Below, in pieces: positions 7,233-15,193 of a stretch of 37,422 nucleotides of DNA (position 1 is its first letter; every line of letters begins with the position of its first letter). The stretch is from Deltaproteobacteria bacterium (lineage in GTDB: Bacteria; Desulfobacterota; Desulfobacteria; Desulfobacterales; B30-G6): assembly GCA_003647375.1 (NCBI GenBank), contig QMMS01000006.1:1-37422 (forward strand), given 5' to 3'. The notes below the pieces were generated by a model. That model was given only the letters and a program-made list of their open reading frames with translations. It did no database searches and was not told the origin of the DNA. Position numbers and translations under genes: made by a program.

Positions 7233-8000
7233 TTAGGCCAAAATCAACCGCTGAGGATCGCATACCTCTCTCAGAATTCGCAGTTCATCTTTGCTGGGCG
7301 GCTCTACGTCAATGGCCTTAGATGTATCCACCTCAAATTCCATATGCGCCTGGATTTTCAGTGGTGAAATACCTGGGAAACAGCCTTTTAAAAACATCTC
7401 TTTCGAGTCGGCATCAAATCCCATAATAGCCATGTTTGTTATCACTGCCGAAGGCCCACCGCGAGGAAGACCGATTTTTTCCCGCCGGCCCGGGCCATCA
7501 AGCCATCCGGGACTTGTCAGGTAATCGACCTGCCTGACAAACTTTCTTTTTTCGTGCTGCATGAAGATAATTGTCCGGCCCACAAATGACGCCACATCAC
7601 AGGCACCACCACTACCTGAAAATCTGACTTTCGGCATATGGTAATCACCAATAGCGGTGGAGTTCAGGTTACCGAAACGGTCAATCTGAGCCGCACCCAT
7701 AATACCGACTACCCGTTGTCCGGTATGCCGATTTTGCATGGTTGCAAAAGCGTCCGCCAGGCTACCGTTGACGGTGGTCCCGTACATGACACGTGAATCC
7801 GCGACCGCCAGGGGCACTTCTTCGAGCCTCGAATCAATTGCCCCTGTTTCGAAAAAAATTGCACTATTGGGGGCACTGATATGTTTGGCAGCCATGGCAG
7901 CCAGCATGGATATGCCGGTTCCGCAAAACACAAGATCACCATCTTCAATTTGGCGGGCGGCCGCAATCGCCATCATTTCCCTGTGGCTGTATTCTGCCAT
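7233..8000 (-). CDS. CoA-transferase subunit B (glutaconate CoA-transferase-like, family I)
   Basis: Beta subunit of a family I CoA-transferase, moving CoA from an acyl-CoA to a free carboxylate. The EDGDLVFCGTGISMLAAMAA stretch, the GAAQIDRFGNLNSTAIGDY block and FSGSGGACDVA are family hallmarks. Glu51 in FFETGAID aligns with the glutamate that forms the enzyme-CoA thioester in glutaconate CoA-transferase GctB, so this subunit probably keeps catalysis, unlike IpdAB-type hydrolases where the Glu is elsewhere. The start ATG at 8000 has a GGAG site. It lies 21 bases after subunit A. The substrate is unknown; glutaconate, 3-oxoacids and related dicarboxylates are used by relatives. Confidence 0.88.
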   Translation of the reverse strand: MAEYSHREMMAIAAARQIEDGDLVFCGTGISMLAAMAAKHISAPNSAIFFETGAIDSRLEEVPLAVADSRVMYGTTVNGSLADAFATMQNRHTGQRVVGIMGAAQIDRFGNLNSTAIGDYHMPKVRFSGSGGACDVASFVGRTIIFMQHEKRKFVRQVDYLTSPGWLDGPGRREKIGLPRGGPSAVITNMAIMGFDADSKEMFLKGCFPGISPLKIQAHMEFEVDTSKAIDVEPPSKDELRILREVCDPQRLILA

Positions 8001-8021
8001 TTATTCTCCTTTGGTCTGCGA

Positions 8022-8999
8022 TCACCTGCGATCAAGACCGACTGCATAACCCGTTCGTGGATCAGCCTTAATTTTTTTAATCCGATCTTTACCCACATGA
8101 TCTAACAATTCACCTTGATTATTAACTCCCAAAACGAATTCATCCAGATAGGTTTCATAGCGGGTATCATCCTGTGCTGCTTTGCGATAGTCATTTAGGT
8201 AGACGGGGTCGTAGTCATAATGTCGAAAACAGGCTGTTGGATAAGCCCCAAAGGGTATCGGAACAACGGCATCCACGCAAAAAAAAGGAATTTGGTTTTG
8301 GTCCGGTTTTTCTCTGAGTCTATCGGTTTCCACCAATTCTTCACAGGTAATGATCACCTTTCGGGCGGCTTTGACTTGCTCAACATCAGCGAACGTCAAA
8401 CCTTCAATACGGCTTGTACCCTGTTGGTCGGCTTTTTGGACGTGGATGACTGTAACATCGGGATTAATTGCAGGAACAAGAACCAGCTTTGAAGCATCAC
8501 CCCAACCGCCAAAAGGATTATCGACAACAATCAATTTTTTATCCGGAAGCTTTGGATCGGATTCTCGCATGGGTTTTGTAAAGCCCCATTTGTCAACGAT
8601 GCTGGTGCCGAGAGAAGATCGCGTGGGCATAAACGGTATCCCCATAGCCCCTGCAAGAAATCGAAGGGTCATCTGATAATTTGAATAGTCTTCTACCGTA
8701 AGAGATCCATTTTCCACGGCTTTTCTGAACCGAACGCAGGTTGGCGCAAATCGCCCACTGCCGGCGTAGGCAATCTCCAACTTTACCACACAGCCTGCAC
8801 CCACAAGTTCGTCAACACCCTGACCATTAGAATGTGCATATACATGCAATCCCCTAATTTTCTGGCGAATAATCTCATAAACAGCGGCCATTGGGTTGCG
8901 ATTTATCGTGAAACCACCCACAGACAGGTGGCAGCCCTCTGAAACGTATCGTGATATGGCATCTGATAATGCCATTACTTTGTTATCACTTGTGTTCAT
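8022..8999 (-). CDS. CoA-transferase subunit A (glutaconate CoA-transferase-like, family I)
   Basis: Alpha subunit, 325 residues, partner of the gene at 7233. Near the N terminus SVGGFTINRNPMAAVYEIIRQ is the typical G-G-F-x-x-x-R-x-P start of GctA/IpdA proteins, and IPFMPTRSSLGTSIV and the VIHVQKADQQGTSRIEG block follow. I choose ATG 8999 over the TTG at 9005 because a GGGAA site lies 7 bases before the ATG. Its start overlaps the 3' end of the aldolase gene by 14 bases, which implies translational coupling and a single three-gene operon. Confidence 0.88.
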   Translation of the reverse strand: MNTSDNKVMALSDAISRYVSEGCHLSVGGFTINRNPMAAVYEIIRQKIRGLHVYAHSNGQGVDELVGAGCVVKLEIAYAGSGRFAPTCVRFRKAVENGSLTVEDYSNYQMTLRFLAGAMGIPFMPTRSSLGTSIVDKWGFTKPMRESDPKLPDKKLIVVDNPFGGWGDASKLVLVPAINPDVTVIHVQKADQQGTSRIEGLTFADVEQVKAARKVIITCEELVETDRLREKPDQNQIPFFCVDAVVPIPFGAYPTACFRHYDYDPVYLNDYRKAAQDDTRYETYLDEFVLGVNNQGELLDHVGKDRIKKIKADPRTGYAVGLDRR

Positions 9000-9903
9000 T
9001 CGCAATTTCCCGCGTCAATAACGCTGCTTGAACGAGTAATTCCCTGACCTCTATCCTCTCTTTCTTAGTTGCCGGCAACAACGGCAACCGTGGATCACCA
9101 CCGAAATAATCCAGCATGTCCATAGCGGCTTTCAAGCCATTGATGCCATAAGTCACCGTAACCGCATTGTTCATTGGAAGCATCTGGAGCTGTAGACGCC
9201 TGGCCTCTTCAAAGTTACCTTGATTAACCAAGGCATGAATTTTGACGCAGGCTTCCGGCGCAACATTCGCCAGGGCAACGATGCCACCGACACATCCCAA
9301 TGCGAGGCCGCTGAATAATACACCGGCAGTTCCCACCAGCACGTTGAAGTTCGATTCAGAATTATTCAAATATTGCCCCAGGAGATTCACGTTTCCCGAA
9401 CTGTCTTTTATACCCACGATATTTGGATGTTTTGATAATCGAGATACCAGTCCGGCCGTTAGATTCAGATGTGTAAATTTAGGGACATTGTACAGTAACG
9501 CCGGTATTGGGATGTTGTCCGCAACAACTGAATAAAATCGGGCCAGAGCCTCATCGGTCATCTTCCCGCCATAATAGTGCGGTGGCGTCAGCAAAGCGGC
9601 ACAGGCACCCAATTCAGCGCTATCGCACGTCAGTCTGATGGTTTCGGCGGCGCTTTCACAGGCGGTTCCGGCAATCACCGGCATGTTATCAGGAACAGCC
9701 CGAACAACCGCTTCAATTACGTTTCTTTTTTCTTTTTCGGACAAATACACATACTCGCCGTTGGATCCGAGCACCACGATTCCTGTAATGCCTGTCTTGC
9801 TCAACTTTTCTAGATTGGCTCCCAACTTGTCAAATGCGACTTTTCCGTTTTCAAAAGGTGTTGTTATCGGAGGGAATATTCCATGAAGATTAATTTTGTT
9901 CAT
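8986..9903 (-). CDS. DapA/HOGA family aldolase
   Basis: A class I (Schiff base) aldolase of the dihydrodipicolinate synthase/N-acetylneuraminate lyase superfamily, 305 residues. Tyr138 (LLYNVPKF) and Lys166 (VGIKDSSGN) are the catalytic pair. At residues 46-51 it has GSNGEY where true DapA enzymes have a G-T-T-G-E motif; GSNGE is typical of 4-hydroxy-2-oxoglutarate aldolases (HOGA1 type). So it more likely cleaves or forms a 2-keto acid than makes lysine. ATG 9903 (GGGA site, start MNKINLHG) is preferred over an upstream codon at 9939. It is the first gene of the operon with the two CoA-transferase subunits. Confidence 0.85.
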   Translation of the reverse strand: MNKINLHGIFPPITTPFENGKVAFDKLGANLEKLSKTGITGIVVLGSNGEYVYLSEKEKRNVIEAVVRAVPDNMPVIAGTACESAAETIRLTCDSAELGACAALLTPPHYYGGKMTDEALARFYSVVADNIPIPALLYNVPKFTHLNLTAGLVSRLSKHPNIVGIKDSSGNVNLLGQYLNNSESNFNVLVGTAGVLFSGLALGCVGGIVALANVAPEACVKIHALVNQGNFEEARRLQLQMLPMNNAVTVTYGINGLKAAMDMLDYFGGDPRLPLLPATKKERIEVRELLVQAALLTREIANEHK

Positions 9904-9954
9904 AATTATTTCCCATTTGTGGTTATCGTTTTGAACCATTAAATCATCCGTGGT

Positions 9955-9980
9955 AGGGGCGAACCTGTGTGTTCGCCCCT
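9955..9980. repeat. Perfect 10-bp stem hairpin overlapping a stop codon
   Basis: AGGGGCGAAC - CTGTGT - GTTCGCCCCT. It sits in the gap between the DUF882 gene and the aldolase gene, and its right end touches the DUF882 stop codon. GGGGCGAAC...GTTCGCCCC units are common dispersed intergenic palindromes. It could act as a weak terminator or an mRNA end-stabilising hairpin; there is no T tract. Confidence 0.6.
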
Positions 9981-10555
9981 CACGCGTTTCTCCAATATCG
10001 TATAGACCCTACATCAACATGAACAAAGTTTAATTTAGGATAGTATCCAACACCTCCCATTTTTAGTCTGTAAGCCGCCCTTCTCAATGAAGAAGTCTCA
10101 ATCATAGGTAATCGAATATCAATTGCTTTACCATTTTCATGAAAGCTTTGGACAGAAACTGGCAAGCCCTGCTTTCTTAAAAACTCATTTGTCTCGGGGC
10201 TTCGATAGCCTGATAAAATGTGGAATGGCTCGTCTGTACCAAGTTCCAAGCAAATTGTATGCAGAAGGTCCAATAATTTTGTATCAATCTGTCTTATTTC
10301 GCCTGTATATTGATCTCGCATGATATAATCTATTTCAGAAAGTGCGTTATTAACGTAATTACCATCCAACCAAAAGGTGGTTGTCAAGCTTTCTTTGGTC
10401 TCTGGATGGAAAAAACGCAAAAGTTTTGCTTTGTGCTTCTCCTTTTTTAGAGTGGCATATGAAATACCGGGCAGATTAATTGCCATCCCGGTAATGCATA
10501 AAGATTTTAAAAATACCCGTCGACTTACTATTGCGTTAAAATGACTTAGCTTCAT
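9980..10555 (-). CDS. DUF882 (YcbK-like, M15-related) exported peptidase
   Basis: A 191-residue exported protein with a twin-arginine-like signal (SRRVFLKSLCITGMAINLPG near residues 11-30). The domain belongs to the DUF882/YcbK group related to zinc D,D-carboxypeptidases. Visible metal-site motifs are SFHENGKAIDI (His and Asp near residues 139 and 146) and FVHVDVG near the C terminus, plus the family block LSGYRSPETNEFLR. Its likely role is peptidoglycan peptide trimming in the periplasm. ATG 10555 is preferred to the TTG at 10561; an AGG lies about 7 bases upstream. A half palindromic element (10580-10654) lies immediately upstream, in what should be its promoter region. Confidence 0.88.
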   Translation of the reverse strand: MKLSHFNAIVSRRVFLKSLCITGMAINLPGISYATLKKEKHKAKLLRFFHPETKESLTTTFWLDGNYVNNALSEIDYIMRDQYTGEIRQIDTKLLDLLHTICLELGTDEPFHILSGYRSPETNEFLRKQGLPVSVQSFHENGKAIDIRLPMIETSSLRRAAYRLKMGGVGYYPKLNFVHVDVGSIRYWRNA

Positions 10556-10579
10556 TAACAACCTACTGTTATCCTTATA

Positions 10580-10654
10580 CCACGCTATTACTTCGGGTTA
10601 AATCTGTCGTCCGCCTTGACCTCACGTAAAAATCCTCATTTCTGGACGGACACT
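10580..10654. mobile_element. Half copy of the palindromic element (family B)
   Basis: CACGCTATTACTTCGGG through TTTCTGGACGGACACT matches 4880-4953 with few differences; the left half of the element is missing. It occupies the 5' region of the DUF882 gene, in the gap shared with the divergent DsrE-like gene. The rest of that 297-base gap holds the 42-bp repeat at 10775 and AT-rich DNA, with no further gene. Confidence 0.75.
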
Positions 10655-10774
10655 AACTATAGAAATTGAAATATATTGTCAATATTGAATACTTAATAAA
10701 AGGTCCTGGCCAAAATTTGACTTTAGGATATACGTAATGTACATTTATTCAAATGAATCATATCCTTTGAAATT

Positions 10775-10815
10775 ATTTCTAAATCCCATATTCTTAAAAT
10801 TTGAAACGCTCATCT
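10775..10815 (+). repeat. 42-bp repeat (family C), intact copy
   Basis: ATTTCTAAATCCCATATTC through GAAACGCTCATCT, exact reverse complement of 4960-5000. It lies 38 bases upstream of the DsrE-like gene, so it may be in its 5' untranslated region. Confidence 0.85.
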
Positions 10816-10852
10816 TAGGTTTAACTTTAATGATAAAGATAGGGGGTAAATC

Positions 10853-11203
10853 ATGACCAATTTTTTGTTTGTATTAAGTCAGGATGACAATGAGAAGGCT
10901 ACCAGGTGTTTTCAATTCGCCAAAATCGCTCATTCAAAAGAACATCATGTAGATTTATTTTTCATCGATGGCGGTGTTATGTGGGCAGATCAGGATAGAG
11001 ATTTAAACATAAAAACAAAGACAGGAGATTGTCCAGCAGATTATTTGCACTACCTGGTAGATAACGAAGTTGCCATAGGAATATGCACCCCCTGTGCCAA
11101 AAATCGTGGATTGGATGAAACAAAGTTTTTCAGTAATATGCTGTTGGATGGCGGACCTCATCTGATTGATATGGCGATTGAAGCAAAAGTTTTTAATTTT
11201 TAA
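10853..11203 (+). CDS. DsrE-like family protein
   Basis: A 116-residue single-domain protein of the DsrE/DsrF-like fold. The N-terminal strand NFLFVLSQDDNEKATRCFQF, the central HHVDLFFIDGGVMWA and the IGICTPCAKNRGL block with the conserved Cys are all seen. Relatives handle sulfur (persulfide) transfer or act as small redox-linked proteins; CTPC gives two Cys and may carry sulfur, but function here is not established. The start follows a GGGGG site. The SUMF1-like gene starts 15 bases after the stop, so the two probably form an operon. Confidence 0.82.
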   Translation: MTNFLFVLSQDDNEKATRCFQFAKIAHSKEHHVDLFFIDGGVMWADQDRDLNIKTKTGDCPADYLHYLVDNEVAIGICTPCAKNRGLDETKFFSNMLLDGGPHLIDMAIEAKVFNF

Positions 11204-11218
11204 AATGGTTCAGGGAAA

Positions 11219-11923
11219 ATGCCGGATACAATAATCAACAGCATAGGAATGGAATTTATTTTGATTCCATCGGGTTCGTTCAGAATGGGCGGGGACAAAA
11301 GACTTGAACAGGCTGAGGATCATGAAACCCCACGACACATTGTTAAAATCAGTAACGCGTTTTTTATGGGTAAATATGAGGTCACTCAAACGCGGTGGTC
11401 TGAGATGATGAATCATAATCCAAGTGAATTTATAGACAACATAAGACCGGTGGAAAGGATTTCATGGAATGATGTGCAAGTGTTTATCCAAAAGCTGAAC
11501 ACGAAAGAAAAAACCGATAAATATCGTCTTCCAACTGAAGCTGAATGGGAATACGCAGCAAGGGCAGATTCAGAAAGTTCTTATACTTTTGGCAGTGATA
11601 CTAAAATATTAAGCCAATACGCCTGGTACAGAAATAATTCAGGGGGTGAAACCCATCCAGTCGGTCAATTAAATCCGAATGCCTGGGGACTTTATGATAT
11701 GCATGGAAACGTTCATGAATGGTGTCAGGACTGGTTTGATAGAAAATATTATTCTCAAAGTCCCTCAAATGCTCCTTCAGGCCCGTCAACAGGATTGGCC
11801 AAAACCTTGCGAGGAGGCGACTGGGGAAGCGAGGGCTGGTACTGCCGGTGTGCATCACGCAGCCTCAGTTCACCGGACCGTCGCAGCAATCGACTGGGTT
11901 TCCGTTTGATCAGAATGGTCTAA
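11219..11923 (+). CDS. SUMF1/formylglycine-generating-enzyme-type domain protein
   Basis: A 234-residue protein made of one FGE-sulfatase domain: MEFILIPSGSFRMGG, the YEVTQTRWSEMM block, PVERISWNDVQVF, YRLPTEAEWEYAARA, GLYDMHGNVHEWCQDWF and a C-terminal RRSNRLGFRLIRMV. In true formylglycine-generating enzymes two catalytic cysteines lie five residues apart just before the AAR-S motif. Here the matching segment is WYCRCASR: the second Cys is present, but the first position is a Gly and the extra Cys is only two residues away. No sulfatase gene is nearby. It is therefore probably a non-FGE member of the family with another function. Its stop codon overlaps that of the converging lhgO gene. Confidence 0.85.
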   Translation: MPDTIINSIGMEFILIPSGSFRMGGDKRLEQAEDHETPRHIVKISNAFFMGKYEVTQTRWSEMMNHNPSEFIDNIRPVERISWNDVQVFIQKLNTKEKTDKYRLPTEAEWEYAARADSESSYTFGSDTKILSQYAWYRNNSGGETHPVGQLNPNAWGLYDMHGNVHEWCQDWFDRKYYSQSPSNAPSGPSTGLAKTLRGGDWGSEGWYCRCASRSLSSPDRRSNRLGFRLIRMV

Positions 11924-13119
11924 AGTTCAAAGATGTCCACCACTTTTTGGCACAGATAGTCAGCAATCGGCATTGCCGATGTCGCTGCCGGTGAGGGCGC
12001 ATTGCAGACATGCAATGAGCGACTGCTCTGCGCGAACAGGAAATCATGCACCAGGCTGCCGTCTTTTTTCACAGCCTGTGCCCGAATGCCGGCCGGATAT
12101 GGCAGAAGGTCGGACTTTGTAAGGCTGGGACAGTATTTTCGCACCCGTTCAAGGTAACCGGATTTGTATAAAGAATCTTTGAACTCACCGATGCCGGAAA
12201 GAAGATTTTTCCCGATGACCTTCCAGAACCCAGGAAAGGTCAGCATATCGAAACTGTCTTTCAAATCCAGATTCAAGCAGCCATAGCCTTCGCGTTTCCA
12301 TCCCAAAACTGCGTTGGGACCGACGGTCACCGAACCATCGACCATCCTGGTAAGATGAACACCTAAAAACGGCATTTCGGGATCTGGAATGGGATAAATC
12401 AAATGGTGGAAGGTCTTGTTGTGTTTGGCCGGCAGTTGGTAGTACTCGCCCCGAAACGGGATGATACGAAAATCGATATCAATATGCATCATCCTGGCCA
12501 ACCGATCGGCCATCAATCCGCCGCATGCGATTACATATCGGCTCTTAATGGTTTGACTTCCTGAAAGGATATCGACTGTATCCCTATGCTCGTGGATAGC
12601 CTTGACTTCTGCACCGAAACGAACCTTACCACCACGTTCGACCAACAACTCAGCTAATTTTTCGGTGATTTTTCGATAATCAGTGATACCGGTTGCAGGT
12701 ACAAACAAAGCACCGACGCCTGAAATAGCAGGCTCACGTTTTTCAAGTTCTTCTCCTGATAATCGCCGGATTTCAATCCCATTTTGAATGCACCTTGCCT
12801 CCAACACCTTCATGCGTTCGTATTCCAGGCGATTCGTAGCTACAAGAATCTTGCCACATTGCTGATACGGCAGATCATGCTCTTTACAAAAAGAGATTGT
12901 CTGGATTGCCCCGCGCTTACAAAAATCCGCTTTCAAACTGCCGGGCTGATAATAAACCCCGGCGTGGATTACACCGCTGTTGTGGCCTGTCTGATGCATA
13001 GCTGGATGGGGTTCTTTTTCCAGTACCATAATATGCTTATGGGGAAAACGATTCTGCAGTTGCCAGGCAGTTGATATACCGACAATCCCTCCGCCAATGA
13101 TGATAACGTCATAAATCAT
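11920..13119 (-). CDS. lhgO: L-2-hydroxyglutarate oxidase family FAD enzyme
   Basis: A 399-residue FAD oxidoreductase that oxidises L-2-hydroxyglutarate to 2-oxoglutarate, passing electrons to the quinone pool in characterised relatives. The N-terminal dinucleotide-binding motif GGGIVGISTAWQL at residues 9-21, the signature GHNSGVIHAGVYYQPGSLKA and the C-terminal PAGIRAQAVKKDGSLVHDF fit the LhgO/YgaF family at full length. The start follows the radical SAM gene stop by 15 bases, so the two are likely co-transcribed. The stop overlaps the SUMF1-like gene on the other strand by four bases. Sulfate reducers may use it to clear side products of 2-oxoglutarate reduction. Confidence 0.9.
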   Translation of the reverse strand: MIYDVIIIGGGIVGISTAWQLQNRFPHKHIMVLEKEPHPAMHQTGHNSGVIHAGVYYQPGSLKADFCKRGAIQTISFCKEHDLPYQQCGKILVATNRLEYERMKVLEARCIQNGIEIRRLSGEELEKREPAISGVGALFVPATGITDYRKITEKLAELLVERGGKVRFGAEVKAIHEHRDTVDILSGSQTIKSRYVIACGGLMADRLARMMHIDIDFRIIPFRGEYYQLPAKHNKTFHHLIYPIPDPEMPFLGVHLTRMVDGSVTVGPNAVLGWKREGYGCLNLDLKDSFDMLTFPGFWKVIGKNLLSGIGEFKDSLYKSGYLERVRKYCPSLTKSDLLPYPAGIRAQAVKKDGSLVHDFLFAQSSRSLHVCNAPSPAATSAMPIADYLCQKVVDIFEL

Positions 13120-13134
13120 TGCACAACATCTCTT

Positions 13135-14475
13135 TTAGGTTTCAATAAGTTTCTTTAACCGTTTCAGCGTCTCCCACGCAAATGGCTCTTTCTGGCACGG
13201 TAAGATGGCATTGTTTGTAAATATGGGATCCGATGCCAAATCATAGCGCGAGGATGCAACGGCTTCTTCCCAAAGAGCGGTGTGGGGGATAGGCGTATAA
13301 TAAGCCATGATGGGCAGCGCCCCCGCTGACTTTACCGCCATAATGGTGTCCACAACATCTGAAATCGATTGCCCCGGAAGCCCCACGAGGATGTATGCCC
13401 CGATCTGTTTTTCATGGAAACCTGCACTTTTAAGCGCCTGAATACATCTTAAAAATTCCCCTTCAGTAATTTTTTTGTCCAGGTGGCCCCGCTCCTCGAA
13501 TGCGGCTGTTTCAACACCCAGGCGAATGCTTTCAAACCCGGCGGCATACATCAACCGGGCAATCTCCGAAGTGACTTCCCGAACATGCAGGGCATTGGGG
13601 GTGTGAAATCGAACATGAAGGCCGGCGTCCATGATACCTTCCAGAATCGGAACAATATGGTTCTCGGCATTTACCAGGAGTGCATCGTCGTAGAACGCAA
13701 AGTCCACCACACTGCGCGCCTGGTGCCAGTACCGGATCTCCTCCACGACCGATCCAGGACTTCGTCGCATACGTTTTGGGTTTAAATAGTGGGAAGCACA
13801 GTACGCACATGCAAACGGACATCCCCTGGAGGTGAGAATCGGCACATAGGGAATCCAGTGCTGAAGGTCGAAGGCGGGATAGGGATAAGTGTCGAGGTCC
13901 TCCGAATCGAACCTGGATGTCAACGTCAATCCCGTAGTATCCGCCACAAGATCGAGCACCCTGCCCTCGCCAGGCCCCGTTACCACAAGATCGGCACCGC
14001 TCTGTTTCGATGCGTGCTCCCGGCAGAGGCCGGCATAGATACCTCCCAGCAGAATGGGCGTGTCTAGAAATATCTCCCTGATTTGCTGAATCGCCTCCTG
14101 GACACCGGGATACCAGTAGGTCATCAGGGACGTCACCATCACGGCATCGGGTTGCGGTATCTTGGACAAATCTTCCCGAAACCATTCCAGGGGCAATCCG
14201 TACCGTGAAAAGTACCGCGGCACATCTTTCAGTCCGGTAGGTCGGGGAATTCTGGTTTTCAGGTAGGCGCCGCGCCCACGTCTTTTCCGTGTACCTGGCG
14301 CTTTGGACCTGGGATGAAATCGGTCCAGACAGTCTATGTAGGAAATGCTGACATCGTGAGCCCGCAAAATGGCTGCCAGCTGCAGCAGGCCCATGGGTTT
14401 GGCCCAAAAATCATACGCTGCGAAATCATGAATCCATGGATTGACAAGCAGGAGGTGGGGATAGTTTTTTCGCAA
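13135..14475 (-). CDS. B12-binding-domain radical SAM protein
   Basis: A 446-residue protein with an N-terminal cobalamin-binding-like Rossmann part (LLLVNPWIHDFAAYDFWAKP, then PDAVMVTSLMTYWYPG and ILLGGIYAGL) followed by a radical SAM domain whose cluster motif is CPFACAYC at about residues 217-224. The GLPGQSISDVVDTI block is typical of the class B/TIGR-type radical SAM proteins. It probably carries out a methylation or other radical reaction on an unknown substrate. The first codon is a TTG (14475) with no obvious ribosome binding site, but N-terminal similarity to this family supports it. It is not AhbC or AhbD, although a siroheme decarboxylase gene lies upstream. Confidence 0.85.
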   Translation of the reverse strand: MRKNYPHLLLVNPWIHDFAAYDFWAKPMGLLQLAAILRAHDVSISYIDCLDRFHPRSKAPGTRKRRGRGAYLKTRIPRPTGLKDVPRYFSRYGLPLEWFREDLSKIPQPDAVMVTSLMTYWYPGVQEAIQQIREIFLDTPILLGGIYAGLCREHASKQSGADLVVTGPGEGRVLDLVADTTGLTLTSRFDSEDLDTYPYPAFDLQHWIPYVPILTSRGCPFACAYCASHYLNPKRMRRSPGSVVEEIRYWHQARSVVDFAFYDDALLVNAENHIVPILEGIMDAGLHVRFHTPNALHVREVTSEIARLMYAAGFESIRLGVETAAFEERGHLDKKITEGEFLRCIQALKSAGFHEKQIGAYILVGLPGQSISDVVDTIMAVKSAGALPIMAYYTPIPHTALWEEAVASSRYDLASDPIFTNNAILPCQKEPFAWETLKRLKKLIET

Positions 14476-14540
14476 GTCTACATCATTTTAGGATAGTTGA
14501 ATGTTTATTCATTAATAAATGGATGGCCCAAATTCAGACA

Positions 14541-14671
14541 AGGTTTATTGTGTTCGTTGTGTTTTTTGAGTTGTCCACGGCAAACGGAATTCAGGTTTCA
14601 AGACAGCGATTTTTCATCAACTCAATGAACCCAAGAAACTCAACAAACCCAATGAACACCGTTACCCTGAA
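14541..14671 (+). repeat. Dispersed composite repeat (family D), copy 1
   Basis: A roughly 130-bp block of GTTCGTTGTG/TTGAGTTGTCC words, then GGCAAACGGAATTCAGG, then CAATGAACCCAAGAAACTC and AACAAACCCAATGAAC. The same order is found at 25813-25956 and, reverse-complemented, at 30763-30912. It lies between the radical SAM gene and the siroheme decarboxylase gene and encodes nothing convincing. Confidence 0.75.
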
Positions 14672-14674
14672 ACC

Positions 14675-15157
14675 CTATCTCTTATTGTCCTCAGCAAAGT
14701 ATTCCATAGACGTCTTTTTCAACTCTTTGCGGCTGAAAAGAAGGGTGTAATCCGTCACATGGGTTTTTTCCGACATCCTGCGCGCAATCGATCGGCAGGC
14801 AGCCTCGTCATTGGCATGCACCATGGTGTAGAGATTATACGGCCAGTCGTCTGCCGGGTTTCGGCGATAACAGTGGGATACTTCAGTGAATGCGGCAAAA
14901 AACTCTCCGACTTCCTCGATACGTTCCTCATCCACACACCAGGCTACCATGGCATTGGCCTTGAACCCGGAACGCTGGTGCCGGATGGTGGCACCAAACC
15001 TTCGAATAACGCCCCTGTCACAGAGGTCTTTGAGAATCTGCAGCACCAGCTCTTCCGAAACACCCAGCCTGGCAGCAATCTCACTGTAGGGGTGCGACGA
15101 CACCGGCAAATCTCCCTGAACCGATGCAATCACCTGTTTTTCCAAATCCGTCAGCAT
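14675..15157 (-). CDS. ahbB: Siroheme decarboxylase subunit (AhbB-like, Lrp/AsnC fold)
   Basis: In sulfate reducers siroheme is decarboxylated to didecarboxysiroheme by AhbA/AhbB, the first step of the alternative heme route. This 160-residue protein has the winged-helix start (YSEIAARLGVSEELVLQILK) followed by the family block VIRRFGATIRHQRSGFKANA, the SHCYRRNP motif and WPYNLYTMVHA, all typical of AhbA/AhbB and NirDLGH proteins rather than Lrp regulators. I assign it to AhbB by motif memory; AhbA is the alternative. The start at ATG 15157 has no ribosome binding site but lies 7 bases after a -10-like TTTAAA, so translation may be leaderless. The frame also extends to TTG 15193. A partner gene was not seen in the window. 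Confidence 0.8.
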   Translation of the reverse strand: MLTDLEKQVIASVQGDLPVSSHPYSEIAARLGVSEELVLQILKDLCDRGVIRRFGATIRHQRSGFKANAMVAWCVDEERIEEVGEFFAAFTEVSHCYRRNPADDWPYNLYTMVHANDEAACRSIARRMSEKTHVTDYTLLFSRKELKKTSMEYFAEDNKR

Positions 15158-15164
15158 GGCGGAA

Positions 15165-15193
15165 TTTAAAGGACAGGCAGCAACAAAAGTCAA
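15165..15193 (-). promoter_or_regulatory. Sigma70-like promoter of the ahbB-like gene
   Basis: On the minus strand TTGACT (15193-15188), 17 bases, then TTTAAA (15170-15165), then TTCCGCC and ATG. Spacing is ideal and places the transcript start at or one base before the ATG. The -35 box also lies in the arm of the hairpin structure at 15189-15245. Confidence 0.55.

Noticed and set aside
13532..14407. Long second open frame of 291 codons on the minus strand
   Set aside because: It overlaps the radical SAM gene in another frame, has an arginine- and cysteine-rich composition typical of a shadow frame, and no recognisable domain.
13135..14475. AhbC or AhbD assignment for the radical SAM gene next to the ahbB-like gene
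   Set aside because: It has a cobalamin-binding N-terminal part and lacks the short SPASM-type layout of AhbC/AhbD; a 480-base repeat-containing region also separates the starts.
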